Shown here: in pieces, positions 1 to 8,667 of the stretch
Numbering within the stretch: position 1 is the stretch's first letter
Layout of the letters: every line of letters starts with the position of its first letter
Assembly: GCF_001719045.1 (NCBI RefSeq)
Contig: NZ_CP015423.1
Coordinates: 3,901,001-3,965,000, forward strand
DNA: 64,000 bases
Direction of reading: 5' to 3'
Source of the DNA: Paenibacillus polymyxa
Lineage (GTDB): Bacteria > Bacillota > Bacilli > Paenibacillales > Paenibacillaceae
Program-made: the position numbers and the translations under genes
Notes under the pieces: generated by a model
Seen by the model: only the letters and a program-made list of their open reading frames with translations
Told to the model about the DNA's origin: nothing
The model's database searches: none

Positions 1-579
1 CGGGAGTGGATACATGCGGGACACATTGGTGAGGTAAAGCTGGTTAAGGCGGAATTTGGTTTTCGGGTAGATTGGAACCCGGAGGGGCGGCTTTTGAACC
101 CTGAGCTGGGCGGAGGTGCTCTATTAGATGCAGGGATTTATCCGGTTTCTTTTGCTTCAATGGTCTTCGGCCCTGAACCTGAGCATGTATGGAGCACTGC
201 TCATATCGGAGAGACAGGCGTTGACGAGACATTTTCGATCTTGCTGGATTATGGAAAAGGACGCACGGCTATGCTTAACGGGGCAGTCCGTCTCGGATTG
301 ACGAATGAGGCATACATCCATGGAACAAAGGGCTATATCCACATTCCGTCATTCCTGAACAGCACATCGGCTACTTTAGTTGTGGACGGTGAAGAGGCAC
401 AAAACTTTCAGGATGACCGATCCTCTACAGGCTATGCCTTTGAAGCAGAAGAAGTCGGGCGTTGCTTGAACGAAGGCTTGCTCGAAAGTTCTACTATTTC
501 TTTGGATGAATCATTAGGAATTATGAAACTGATGGATCAGATTCGTTCACAGTGGGGGCTTCGGTATCCGTTTGAATAA
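1..579 (+). CDS. Gfo/Idh/MocA-family NAD(P)-dependent oxidoreductase, C-terminal part
   Basis: The reading frame is open from the first base of the window, so the N-terminal Rossmann domain lies upstream. What is visible is the C-terminal alpha/beta domain, with the family-typical run GGGALLDAGIYPVSFASMVF followed by the long beta-sheet. Family members oxidise or reduce sugars, inositols or related polyols with NAD(P). The substrate cannot be told from this half. A hairpin terminator follows directly. It precedes secreted glycosidases, so a sugar substrate is plausible but inferred. Confidence 0.85.
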   Translation, partial: REWIHAGHIGEVKLVKAEFGFRVDWNPEGRLLNPELGGGALLDAGIYPVSFASMVFGPEPEHVWSTAHIGETGVDETFSILLDYGKGRTAMLNGAVRLGLTNEAYIHGTKGYIHIPSFLNSTSATLVVDGEEAQNFQDDRSSTGYAFEAEEVGRCLNEGLLESSTISLDESLGIMKLMDQIRSQWGLRYPFE

Positions 580-586
580 TCATATT

Positions 587-625
587 AATTCCAGGGACCT
601 TTCAGGTTCTCTGGAATTTTTTGTT
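587..625 (+). terminator. Rho-independent terminator after the oxidoreductase
   Basis: The arms AATTCCAG and CTGGAATT flank a short loop and are followed by a T-run. The hairpin begins 8 bases after the stop codon. Confidence 0.75.
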
Positions 626-1017
626 TGTGGGCGTTTTTTTATACCAGGATTTTGCAAAATTCGATTCCAATCGCTCCGAAGTGCAATATATAGACGAACT
701 AAACCATTCCGATCATACATAATTATTTCCAATTCCCAAATAGCGACTTTGGTCGCACGATAGGTAACGCCATATGAGTCAATCAAGAGTGGGACATATG
801 AATCATTTTTTGTGATTTAAATTAGTTAAAAAATAGTCATTAAAAAGTTACAAAAGTGTAATTTTATTATCAGTTAACTGAATTGTGAGCGCTCTCTTTT
901 TATGGAGAAGAATGAAGGTCCTAGTGCCGTACTTCCAAAAACTTTCAATGAAATTTTCGAAAATGTACGGTAGGGTGGTAAACGTGTCACTTGAGCCATT
1001 GCGGCTTTTGCTGACTT

Positions 1018-1080
1018 GCTTGCTTATCCCGTGGCTCTCGATTCTTGTCGGAGCTCGCAGGATCGAGAGCCTTTGCAAGC
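1018..1080 (+). promoter_or_regulatory. Nested stem-loop in the leader of the GH3 gene
   Basis: An inner 10-bp perfect stem (GGCTCTCGAT at 1033-1042 with ATCGAGAGCC at 1062-1071) is enclosed by an outer 6-bp stem (GCTTGC at 1018-1023 with GCAAGC at 1075-1080). No T-run follows, so it is not a simple terminator. It ends about 60 bases before the GH3 start codon and could be a 5'-leader RNA structure. Its function is unknown. Confidence 0.5.
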
Positions 1081-1138
1081 CTGTGAGAGTTGAATAGGCA
1101 TTCACCTTATGACCTAACATCAAGGAGGAATTACAAAC

Positions 1139-3868
1139 GTGAAAGTGAAATCAACATGGTTGTTCCGTATGGTGATGATGACAGTTATCGCGGCTGTTGT
1201 GATCGGACCTATGAATATTGCAGGAGCGGCAGGAAGCCAGACAGATCGGCCTTGGATGAACACGGCCCTGTCGGCTGAGAAACGGACAGCGTTGCTGCTG
1301 CAAGAAATGACGCTGGAAGAAAAAATAGATTTGGTGACTGGTAAGGTCAACAATTACTATGGATTTTATAATAATTCGATGGGGCGGTTGGGTATTCCGG
1401 CGCTGACGATGGCAGATGGACCTGCGGGTGTGCGCATCGCCAATCCAGATGTGCAGGACAAGCAATCTACTGCGTTGCCTGCTCCAATTGCGTTGGCTGC
1501 AACGTGGGATACCCAAGCTGCCAAACAGTATGGTGATTTGATCGGAGACGAGGCTTTTAATACAACTCATAATGTTGCGCTTGGACCGGGGATGGATATT
1601 GCCCGTATTCCATGGGGATCGCGAAACTTTGAATCTATGGGTGAGGACCCGCTACTGCAATCGCAAATGGCGACCGCTTATGTCAAAGGTATACAAAGCC
1701 ACCCTGTTTTGGCGACTGCGAAACATTACCTTATGAATAATCAGGAAACGGAGCGCTTCACGACGAATGTCAAAGTCAGTGACCGTGCGTTGCATGAGAT
1801 TTACATACGCCCGTTCCAAGAAGTCATCGCCAAGGCAGATTTGGGAGGGGCCATGTGCTCCTTTAACAAGGTCAACGGCGAGTCTGCTTGTGAGAACAAA
1901 ACTCTTTTGACGGACCTCTTGAAGAAGGAGCTGAAATTCAAGGGCTTCGTGATGAGTGATTACGGTGCGAACCTGAGTACAGTCGAATCGGCAAATAGCG
2001 GATTGGACCTGGAAACACCGGGTACACCATATGGTAAATGGGGAGATCAGCTGCTGGCGGCTGTTAAGAATGGCAAGGTAAGTGAAAAAACGATTGATGA
2101 TAAGGCTGGGCGCATTCTGGTGCAAATGTTCAGCAAAGGTTTATTCGATCACCCGGCTCAAAATAATCAAATTGATGCCCGTGACCATGGCAAAACAGCC
2201 CGTCAATTGGCTGAGGAAAGTATGGTACTGCTTCAAAATAAAAACAATGCATTACCGTTGTCTAAAGATAAACTCAAGTCCATTGCTGTGATTGGCCCCG
2301 ATGCAGATAACGGCACTGTGGCAGGCGGAGGCAGTTCGTTGGTGAACCCGACGTATACCGTGAGTCCGTTAGAGGGCATCCGCAATCGTGTCGGCAAAGG
2401 AGTTACCGTCCAATATGCACCGGGCACAGACCCGATCTCTGCAGGAGACATTATGCCAGGGCCATCTGCTGTTCCGTCTTCACTGTTGACTACATCTGAT
2501 CAGAAAGAGGATATCAGTGTTGGATATGCGACTTATGGAGATGGCGAACAGGGGCTTCGAGGCGAATACTGGAAGAATAACAAGATGGAAGGCAATCCGA
2601 TTCTTGTACGCAATGATGACCAAGTCAATATGAACCTTGGATTTTATAATTATCAGGGCTTCAATGCGAAGTCCCCTAAAGTTCCCAATACACCAACGAC
2701 ACTGAACGGCTTGATATCTGCACGCTGGACAGGGGCAATTGCAGCTCCCAAGGATGGTGACTATGCATTGTCATTAACCAGTTTGGGATCAAGCAAGCTA
2801 TATCTCGACGATAAGCTATTCGTGGATAATCAAGGTGAAAAGCTGGGCACTACGAAGAAAAACATCTCCCTTAAAGCGGGTGAAAAGCACAAGATACGTA
2901 TTGAATACCGCGCTGATTATCCGACAAATGGTCGTGATTCGGGTGGTATGGTTCGTCTGGGCTGGGAACCTCCGGTAGATACGTCAGATAAGTTGATTGA
3001 TAACGCTGTAAAATTGGCAAAAAAATCGGATGTTGCGATTGTTGTTACGCGTACGTATGAGAGCGAAGGATATGTTGAGCGTTCCGATATGGAACTGCCG
3101 AACAATCAGGATCGGCTGATCCGTGCGGTTGCGGCTGCAAATCCGAAAACCATTGTCGTACAAATGAGCGGCAGAGCCGTGCAAATGGATACCTGGCAGG
3201 ACAAAGTCCCTTCCATCGTACAAGCATGGTTTGCTGGACAAGAGCAAGGAAATGCTATAGCGCGCGTCTTATTCGGTGATGTGAATCCTTCTGGTAAATT
3301 GCCGGTAACTTTCCCGGTTAACGAGCAGTCTACACCCGTGTCCTCACCAGAGAAGTTTCCAGGCGTGAACGGTATAGGTGACTATTCAGATGGTATTTTT
3401 GTAGGCTATCGTGGGTATGAGAAATCGGGTATTCAACCGGCGTTCTCCTTCGGACACGGTTTATCCTATACGACATTCGGATATAGTGATCTGAAAACAA
3501 AACAGCATGCGAGTGGAAAAAAATCCGATCGTACGAGTTCCGTCGAAGTTTCGCTAAAATTGAAGAACACTGGCAAAACAGCCGGAGCTGAGGTTGTACA
3601 GGTGTACAGCGGTAAGCTTCCGACAAACGTAGAGACTCCTTCCCGTCAACTGGCAGGCTGGTCCAAGGTAGAGTTGAAGCCGGGTCAAGAGAAGAAGGTA
3701 CGCATTAAGCTCGACCCGAAAGCTTTCTCTTATTGGGATGAAAAGTCCAAAGCATGGGTTATGCCAGCGGGTGAAGTGCCCATTTATGTGGGTAGCTCCT
3801 CACAGGATTTACGACTGACAGGAAGTGTTACGATTCCGGCAACCTCTACAGAAAAAGCAAAAAAGTAA
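1139..3868 (+). CDS. Secreted glycoside hydrolase family 3 beta-glycosidase with PA14 domain
   Basis: This 909-aa enzyme has a signal peptide (about residues 1-31, ending near GAAG). A GH3 TIM-barrel domain follows, with the nucleophile Asp about residue 274 in VMSDYGA. Then come the GH3 C-terminal alpha/beta domain, an inserted PA14 domain (about 470-613, containing LRGEYWKNN) and a C-terminal Fn3-like domain. The domain order matches beta-glucosidases/beta-xylosidases that release sugars from oligosaccharides. The start is GTG at 1139, downstream of AAGGAGGAA. Secretion suggests extracellular oligosaccharide trimming. Exact specificity cannot be read from sequence. Confidence 0.9.
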   Translation: MKVKSTWLFRMVMMTVIAAVVIGPMNIAGAAGSQTDRPWMNTALSAEKRTALLLQEMTLEEKIDLVTGKVNNYYGFYNNSMGRLGIPALTMADGPAGVRIANPDVQDKQSTALPAPIALAATWDTQAAKQYGDLIGDEAFNTTHNVALGPGMDIARIPWGSRNFESMGEDPLLQSQMATAYVKGIQSHPVLATAKHYLMNNQETERFTTNVKVSDRALHEIYIRPFQEVIAKADLGGAMCSFNKVNGESACENKTLLTDLLKKELKFKGFVMSDYGANLSTVESANSGLDLETPGTPYGKWGDQLLAAVKNGKVSEKTIDDKAGRILVQMFSKGLFDHPAQNNQIDARDHGKTARQLAEESMVLLQNKNNALPLSKDKLKSIAVIGPDADNGTVAGGGSSLVNPTYTVSPLEGIRNRVGKGVTVQYAPGTDPISAGDIMPGPSAVPSSLLTTSDQKEDISVGYATYGDGEQGLRGEYWKNNKMEGNPILVRNDDQVNMNLGFYNYQGFNAKSPKVPNTPTTLNGLISARWTGAIAAPKDGDYALSLTSLGSSKLYLDDKLFVDNQGEKLGTTKKNISLKAGEKHKIRIEYRADYPTNGRDSGGMVRLGWEPPVDTSDKLIDNAVKLAKKSDVAIVVTRTYESEGYVERSDMELPNNQDRLIRAVAAANPKTIVVQMSGRAVQMDTWQDKVPSIVQAWFAGQEQGNAIARVLFGDVNPSGKLPVTFPVNEQSTPVSSPEKFPGVNGIGDYSDGIFVGYRGYEKSGIQPAFSFGHGLSYTTFGYSDLKTKQHASGKKSDRTSSVEVSLKLKNTGKTAGAEVVQVYSGKLPTNVETPSRQLAGWSKVELKPGQEKKVRIKLDPKAFSYWDEKSKAWVMPAGEVPIYVGSSSQDLRLTGSVTIPATSTEKAKK

Positions 3869-3902
3869 TCCCGTTACATTTGTTTTAAAATGGTTATATT
3901 CA

Positions 3903-3936
3903 AGAGAGCGCGGGCACAAGCACCGGCTCTCTTTTT
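3903..3936 (+). terminator. Terminator after the GH3 gene
   Basis: The stem GAGAGC-CGG pairs with CCG-GCTCTC and is followed by TTTTT. Confidence 0.75.
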
Positions 3937-4043
3937 GCTATCGGTATGCAAACGTCCAACAGGTATGCAAAGGGAAACCCAAGTGAAAGCTGAAATAGTA
4001 GGGAGGATGGGGACAGGCTAATGATAGGGAGAGGGGGATATAG

Positions 4044-5561
4044 ATGAAGAAACTCCAAAAGCAACGACGTACTGACATCTGGCTGCTTATAGCTGCAGTA
4101 GCCATTTTGATCTGTGCGGTCCTGGTCAGTATGGCTATACGGAATGTTCCGGGGCCGAAAGCAGAAAATAACGTCAACATGTGGCTAACAACACCCGACC
4201 CGGCGAATCGCCTAACCCAACAAACCCCGATCCGTTGGGATAAGGATAACAGTAAAGGAAATGCAGCGAATGCGGATACACTGACGATTGAGATTAAGCC
4301 AGATATTCATTATCAGACGATGGAGGGATTTGGCGCAGCGGTGTCCGGTTCATCCGCATACCTGATGAATCATGGCATGTCTGCTAATCAGCGTGATCAG
4401 CTGCTAAATGATTTGTTTACAGCTAGTGGCATTCAACTAAGTTATATTCGCCATACCATTGGTGCCTCAGATTATTCCGTAGATGAACAGGGACAGCCTG
4501 GTAGCTATACCTATGACGATGTGGCAACAGGCAAGGACTATGAGCTGAATCATTTCTCCATCGCCAAGGATCGGGATGTGATCGATGTATTGAAGCAAAT
4601 CCTGAGAAGAAACCAGGATTTAAAGATTATGGGAACCCCATGGACAGCTCCGCCCTGGATGAAATATGGGGAGCAGATTTATAACGGCTGGTATTTGGAC
4701 TATACCGATCCGCGCGTCTACCAGGCGTATGCTGACTATTTTGTTCGTTATCTACAGGCTTATGCGAACGAGGGAATTCCGATTCAGGCGATTTCCATTC
4801 AAAATGAGCCAGAATTCACGACGCCCAAGTATCCCAGCATGAGTATGGGAGCAGCAGAACAGGCGAATTTTATTAAACAATATCTGGGTCCCACCCTAAA
4901 TCGAAACCATTTATCTACTCACATTATTGCCTTTGACCATAACTGGGATACAGGGAGCGAATATGCCAAGACCGTGTTAGGAGATGAACAGGCTCGAAAC
5001 TATACGCACGGAACGGCCTTCCATTGCTACAAAGGAGAGCCCACAGCGATGACAGATGTGCATAATGCTTTCCCTGATAAGCCTGTATATATGACAGAAT
5101 GTAGTGGGGGAGCGTGGAGTCCGGGCTTTGGAGATAATTTGAGCTGGGATATGTCCAAGCTGATCATTGGTGCACCCCGGAACTGGTCGCAAAATGTCCT
5201 CTTTTGGAATATCGCACTTGACCCGTCCGGGGGTCCGACCAATGGGGGGTGCGCCAACTGTAGAGGTGTAGTGACCATCGACCCGTTAAGCGGTGCAGTT
5301 ACGAAAAATGTGGAGTACTATGCGATTGGGCACGCCAGCAAATTTGTCCGTCCAGGTGCGGTACGTATTGATTCTACACATTATAGTGGGAGTATTGAAA
5401 CGGTCGCCTATCGCAACCCCGACGGTACGCTTGTCCTGATTGCCGCCAATACGGGAGAGAACACAAAGACATTTAAGGTTCGGCAGGGAAATAAGGTTTT
5501 CAAATCTACCCTTCCATCCAAGTCCGCGGCTACCTTTCAATGGAATTCTACGGCTTCCTGA
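4044..5561 (+). CDS. Glycoside hydrolase family 30, membrane-anchored or secreted
   Basis: The 505-aa protein has one N-terminal hydrophobic segment (about residues 14-31), acting as signal anchor or uncleaved signal. A GH30 (beta/alpha)8 domain and beta-sandwich follow. The acid/base Glu is about residue 255 in SIQNEPEF and the nucleophile Glu about 352 in YMTECSGG. It resembles the glucosylceramidase/beta-1,6-glucanase side of GH30 (MEGFGAAVSGSSA, GTPWTAPPWMK) rather than glucuronoxylanases, so a beta-1,6-glucan or similar beta-glucoside substrate is likely but inferred. It lies next to the GH3 gene in the same direction but has its own terminator. Confidence 0.85.
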   Translation: MKKLQKQRRTDIWLLIAAVAILICAVLVSMAIRNVPGPKAENNVNMWLTTPDPANRLTQQTPIRWDKDNSKGNAANADTLTIEIKPDIHYQTMEGFGAAVSGSSAYLMNHGMSANQRDQLLNDLFTASGIQLSYIRHTIGASDYSVDEQGQPGSYTYDDVATGKDYELNHFSIAKDRDVIDVLKQILRRNQDLKIMGTPWTAPPWMKYGEQIYNGWYLDYTDPRVYQAYADYFVRYLQAYANEGIPIQAISIQNEPEFTTPKYPSMSMGAAEQANFIKQYLGPTLNRNHLSTHIIAFDHNWDTGSEYAKTVLGDEQARNYTHGTAFHCYKGEPTAMTDVHNAFPDKPVYMTECSGGAWSPGFGDNLSWDMSKLIIGAPRNWSQNVLFWNIALDPSGGPTNGGCANCRGVVTIDPLSGAVTKNVEYYAIGHASKFVRPGAVRIDSTHYSGSIETVAYRNPDGTLVLIAANTGENTKTFKVRQGNKVFKSTLPSKSAATFQWNSTAS

Positions 5562-5584
5562 CACGGCCTGTACATCAACGTTTT

Positions 5585-5620
5585 AGAGCGCTTAGCCCAC
5601 GGGTGAGCGCTCTTTTTTCA
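5585..5620 (+). terminator. Terminator after the GH30 gene
   Basis: The perfect arms AGAGCGCT and AGCGCTCT surround a GC-rich loop and are followed by a T-run. Confidence 0.8.
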
Positions 5621-5737
5621 TTTGCTACAAAACCCAGACTGCGAAAAAAATTTAATATTGTTCAGAATTGGTTCAGAGGCGGATGATAAGATCTTTTCAC
5701 TAATAACAAGAATGAACCGTTTACGGGGGATAGTCTG

Positions 5738-5848
5738 ATGAATCAAGAAACGAATAAAGAATGGCAAAAAGTGCTGATGGTGACGTTGCTGGCAGGTATG
5801 GCATGGGGACCCCATTATTTGACTTTTTTAAGAGTCCAGCTTAAGTAG
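5738..5848 (+). CDS. Small hydrophobic peptide (36 aa), unknown
   Basis: ATG at 5738 follows a GGGGGA-type ribosome site and opens a 36-codon frame ending TAG. The peptide starts MNQETNKEWQKVLMVTLLAG and ends in FLRVQLK. It has a charged head, a central hydrophobic stretch (LMVTLLAGMAW) and a basic tail. No family was recognised. It could be a small membrane peptide or a chance frame. Confidence 0.35.
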   Translation: MNQETNKEWQKVLMVTLLAGMAWGPHYLTFLRVQLK

Positions 5849-5914
5849 GTCGTAGGAGTTGCTGGCAGAGCGACTATATTTCAGGTTCATCAAGAACCAC
5901 AGGAGGCATCTCTT

Positions 5915-6295
5915 TTGTTTTTTTCACAATATGTCGATGGTGGAGACGGTCGCATCGTGCTGCAATTGTTTTACAACCGAGAATGTGACTTCTCTCATAA
6001 ATTAGAAGGATATGAGCTGGAGGTTCACCAATTCATGAAAAACGCGAACCGTATGAACGTATCCAGCATAGCACTATATCCGGTTAATCCAGTAATACCG
6101 TATCTGATCATAAATAGCTCCTTTTACGATTTCATGGATGTGACGAATGTTGCCTATTTTAATCAAGAGGGTCATTTCTATAACCCAAATGAATTTAATA
6201 CGGTCGCATATGTACTCAAATATCATGAAACTATACCCGAAAGGTACTTATCAATATGTAGGCAGGCATACACCTTAATCGGTGTGTTTGTCTGA
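5915..6295 (+). CDS. Hypothetical protein (126 aa)
   Basis: Start TTG at 5915 sits 9 bases after a strong AGGAGG. The protein begins MFFSQYVDGGDGRIVLQLFY and has no obvious signal peptide or membrane segment. It is rich in aromatic residues and Asn in the second half. I recognise no family. It lies alone between two terminator-type hairpins. Confidence 0.55.
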   Translation: MFFSQYVDGGDGRIVLQLFYNRECDFSHKLEGYELEVHQFMKNANRMNVSSIALYPVNPVIPYLIINSSFYDFMDVTNVAYFNQEGHFYNPNEFNTVAYVLKYHETIPERYLSICRQAYTLIGVFV

Positions 6296-6332
6296 GCTCG
6301 CTGTCTTTTGAAGACAGGTCATGAATTCTTAT

Positions 6333-6373
6333 AAAGGTGTAACCCATCAACTATCGTGGGTTACGCCTTTTTG
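6333..6373 (+). terminator. Terminator between the hypothetical gene and the siderophore uptake operon
   Basis: The arms AAGG-GTAACCCA and TGGGTTAC-CCTT are followed by TTT. Confidence 0.7.
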
Positions 6374-6428
6374 AATACTGAGCATTTTGTATTGATCCAA
6401 GCCTTTACTGTACAAGGAGATTTTCAAC

Positions 6429-6524
6429 ATGAAACAGGGGCATGGGGAGTTCTTCCGCAGCAGTATCAATATGCTTGAACAATGTACCCAACTGAATTAC
6501 AATACAATTGATAATGATTTTTAA
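6429..6524 (+). CDS. Possible 31-aa leader peptide ahead of the iron-uptake operon
   Basis: ATG at 6429 follows ACAAGGAGA with good spacing. The 31-codon frame (start MKQGHGEFFRSSINMLEQCT) ends TAA inside the Fur box. If it is translated, its own promoter must lie upstream of the Fur site. It could be a relic or a chance frame. No family recognised. Confidence 0.25.
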   Translation: MKQGHGEFFRSSINMLEQCTQLNYNTIDNDF

Positions 6525-6530
6525 TATCAA
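6508..6530 (+). promoter_or_regulatory. Fur box upstream of the siderophore uptake operon
   Basis: The 19 bases at 6510-6528 (GATAATGATTTTTAATATC) match the classical Fur consensus at 15 of 19 positions, with a perfect GATAATGAT half-site. The site lies about 30 bases before the lipoprotein start codon. Repression by Fur-Fe2+ is the expected regulation. Confidence 0.75.
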
Positions 6531-6558
6531 TTAGAATGAAAAGGGGGAGTTGGACTAC

Positions 6559-7560
6559 ATGTTTGGATTGACCAAAAAGCTACATATTTATACAGCACTT
6601 ATTCTGTTGATATCGGTGCTGGCTGGTTGTGCCTCGGGTGGAACTACAGGGACAACAGACCCTTCAAGTAAGTCTGCAAGTGGTAATGAGAGCAATGCAG
6701 CAGGCAGTGGTGCGGACGAGCAGACCAGAGTTATCAAACATGCCATGGGTGAAACGACAGTTAAGGGAACTCCGAAGAGGATTGTAACCTTGTTCCAGGG
6801 TGCCAATGATGTTGTTGTTGCACTTGGTGTTAAGCCAACGGGTGTTGTGGAATCCTGGGTTCAGCAACCCGTATATAAATATTTGAGAGATGATCTGGAT
6901 GGTGTGACGCAAGTAGGTCAGGAATCACAGCCGAACCTGGAAGAGATCAACAAATTGAAGCCGGATCTAATCATTGCCACCAAAACAAGACATGAGGATA
7001 TCTATGATCAACTGTCCCAGATTGCTCCAACGGTAGTTACCGAGACTTTGTTTGACTGGAAAGAGACGGTAAAGACGGCTGGTGAAGCGATGAATATGAA
7101 GGAACAGTCGGACAAGTTGCTTGCTGATTGGGATGCAAGGGTAGCGGATTTTAAAGGCAAAATGGGTGACCGTCTTCCCATTGAAGCGACTATTACGAAT
7201 TTTAGAGCCGATCAGGTTCGCATTTTCTATATGGGATACGCCGGAAAAATATTGAAAGAGCTTGGATTTACCAGACCGCCTGGACATGATGAAGACACCT
7301 GGGGGGTGGAGTTGACCTCGAAAGAGAACATCCCGGATATGAACGCAGATATGATCTTCAACTTTAATTCAGGCACGGAAACAGAAGCTATTGAGAAAAA
7401 CTATAAGGATTGGACCAGCAGTCCGCTCTGGAAAAATCTCGATGCGGTGAAGAATAATAAGCTAGTACAGGTTGATGAGGTGGCCTGGAACATGGGGGGC
7501 GGATACACATCGGCCAACATGATGCTGGACGACCTATACAAGCAGTTCAATCTGAACTAA
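6559..7560 (+). CDS. Ferric-siderophore ABC transporter substrate-binding lipoprotein
   Basis: This is a periplasmic-binding-fold lipoprotein of the FepB/FhuD/FeuA class. It has an N-terminal signal with lipobox LAGC (Cys about residue 24), a Ser/Gly-rich linker, then TPKRIVTLFQGANDVVVALG and the LKPDLII segment typical of the family. It binds an iron-siderophore complex outside the membrane for the FecCD permeases. ATG at 6559 is preferred over in-frame TTG 6550 because the GGGGGAG site (6543-6549) lies 9 bases before the ATG and directly abuts the TTG. Hydroxamate or carboxylate specificity is not visible. Confidence 0.9.
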   Translation: MFGLTKKLHIYTALILLISVLAGCASGGTTGTTDPSSKSASGNESNAAGSGADEQTRVIKHAMGETTVKGTPKRIVTLFQGANDVVVALGVKPTGVVESWVQQPVYKYLRDDLDGVTQVGQESQPNLEEINKLKPDLIIATKTRHEDIYDQLSQIAPTVVTETLFDWKETVKTAGEAMNMKEQSDKLLADWDARVADFKGKMGDRLPIEATITNFRADQVRIFYMGYAGKILKELGFTRPPGHDEDTWGVELTSKENIPDMNADMIFNFNSGTETEAIEKNYKDWTSSPLWKNLDAVKNNKLVQVDEVAWNMGGGYTSANMMLDDLYKQFNLN

Positions 7561-7567
7561 TGGGAGC

Positions 7568-7627
7568 AAGACCTGCCATGTACCAGGACATTCGTATACG
7601 AAGCGTATGGGCAGGCAGGTCTTTTTG
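7568..7627 (+). terminator. Attenuator-type hairpin between the lipoprotein and permease genes
   Basis: The arms AGACCTGCC and GGCAGGTCT are followed by TTTTT. The hairpin sits inside an otherwise continuous operon, so it probably reduces read-through and keeps the binding protein in excess over the membrane subunits. Confidence 0.65.
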
Positions 7628-7653
7628 CATTTCACGGATGAAAGAGTGAGAAT

Positions 7654-8667
7654 ATGTTTCCCCTTTTTACGAAGGCAAGTACGAAAATTTATGGACTATC
7701 CGGCTTATTCATTTTGTTATTACTCGCCTGTGTAGCCAGCATGATACTGGGACGTACACACATAACATTTCAAATAGCAGTGAATGCACTACAACACTAT
7801 GACGAAAGCTCAGTGGAGCATGTCGTACTTCTGACGGAACGTTTGCCACGCACAATTATTGCCGCTGTTGTTGGTGCAAGTTTGGCGGTGGCGGGAGGAC
7901 TCATGCAAGCGCTAACTCGTAATCCGCTCGCTTCACCAAGTGTGTTTGGGATCAATGCGGGTGCCATCTTTTTTATCGTTATTGCCATCGTGGTGCTGTC
8001 GGTGTCCTCGCTCAGTACGATGATGTGGTTTGGTTTTGCCGGGGCAACCATCGCAACAGTGATTGTGTACGCGCTTGGGTCCATCGGTCGTGATGGTCTG
8101 ACTCCCATCAAGATTGTGCTGGCGGGTACCGCTATCTCTGCACTTTTTGCTTCGTTCACACAGGCAATCCTGGTCCTGGATGGAACGGGATTACAGGACG
8201 TGTTGTTCTGGCTTGCAGGTTCAGTGAGCGGTCGAACACTTGACATGCTGTATCCTGTACTGCCATATATGACGGTTGCCGCTGTGATATCCCTGTTTAT
8301 GGGTCGGGCGATCAATCTGCTTTTGACCGGTGATGATATCGCCAAAGGCATGGGACAGAACGTGCTACTGGTTAAGGTACTTATGGGAGCCGTTACAGTA
8401 TTGCTGGCCGGTGGTTCTGTTGCGGTGGCCGGTTCGATTGGTCTGGTAGGATTAGTCGTACCGCATATCATGCGGGCGTTTGTAGGCAACGACTACCGCT
8501 GGCTTGTTCCCTACTGTATTCTGGGCGGCGCCATTTTGTTATTGGCGGCGGATGTGGTTGCACGGCTGATCATCATGCCGCAGGAAGTTCCGCTTGGCGT
8601 TATGACAGCGCTCATTGGTGGTCCCTTCTTCGTCTATATTGCCCGCAAAGGGGGGACGAAGATATGA
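7654..8667 (+). CDS. FecCD-family siderophore ABC permease, subunit 1
   Basis: The 337-aa polytopic protein has about 9-10 membrane segments. It carries the FecCD hallmarks LPRTIIAAVVGASLAVAGGL and TRNPLASPSVFGINAGA, and a C-terminal PHIMRAFVG segment preceding the coupling region. It forms the channel together with the next gene. Its stop codon overlaps the next start (ATGA). Confidence 0.93.
   Translation: MFPLFTKASTKIYGLSGLFILLLLACVASMILGRTHITFQIAVNALQHYDESSVEHVVLLTERLPRTIIAAVVGASLAVAGGLMQALTRNPLASPSVFGINAGAIFFIVIAIVVLSVSSLSTMMWFGFAGATIATVIVYALGSIGRDGLTPIKIVLAGTAISALFASFTQAILVLDGTGLQDVLFWLAGSVSGRTLDMLYPVLPYMTVAAVISLFMGRAINLLLTGDDIAKGMGQNVLLVKVLMGAVTVLLAGGSVAVAGSIGLVGLVVPHIMRAFVGNDYRWLVPYCILGGAILLLAADVVARLIIMPQEVPLGVMTALIGGPFFVYIARKGGTKI

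Noticed and set aside
884..899. cre-like sequence upstream of the GH3 gene
   Set aside because: TTGTGAGCGCTCTCTT departs from the CcpA consensus at three positions, including core bases.
1652..2125. 157-codon minus-strand frame within the GH3 gene
   Set aside because: It lies wholly inside the catalytic domain of a well-supported enzyme gene, with no independent signal.
7797..8489. 230-codon open frame on the minus strand within the first FecCD permease gene
   Set aside because: It is antisense to a clear permease gene, has low-complexity Ser/Thr/Pro/Ala composition, and no ribosome site. It is a shadow of the GC-biased coding frame.
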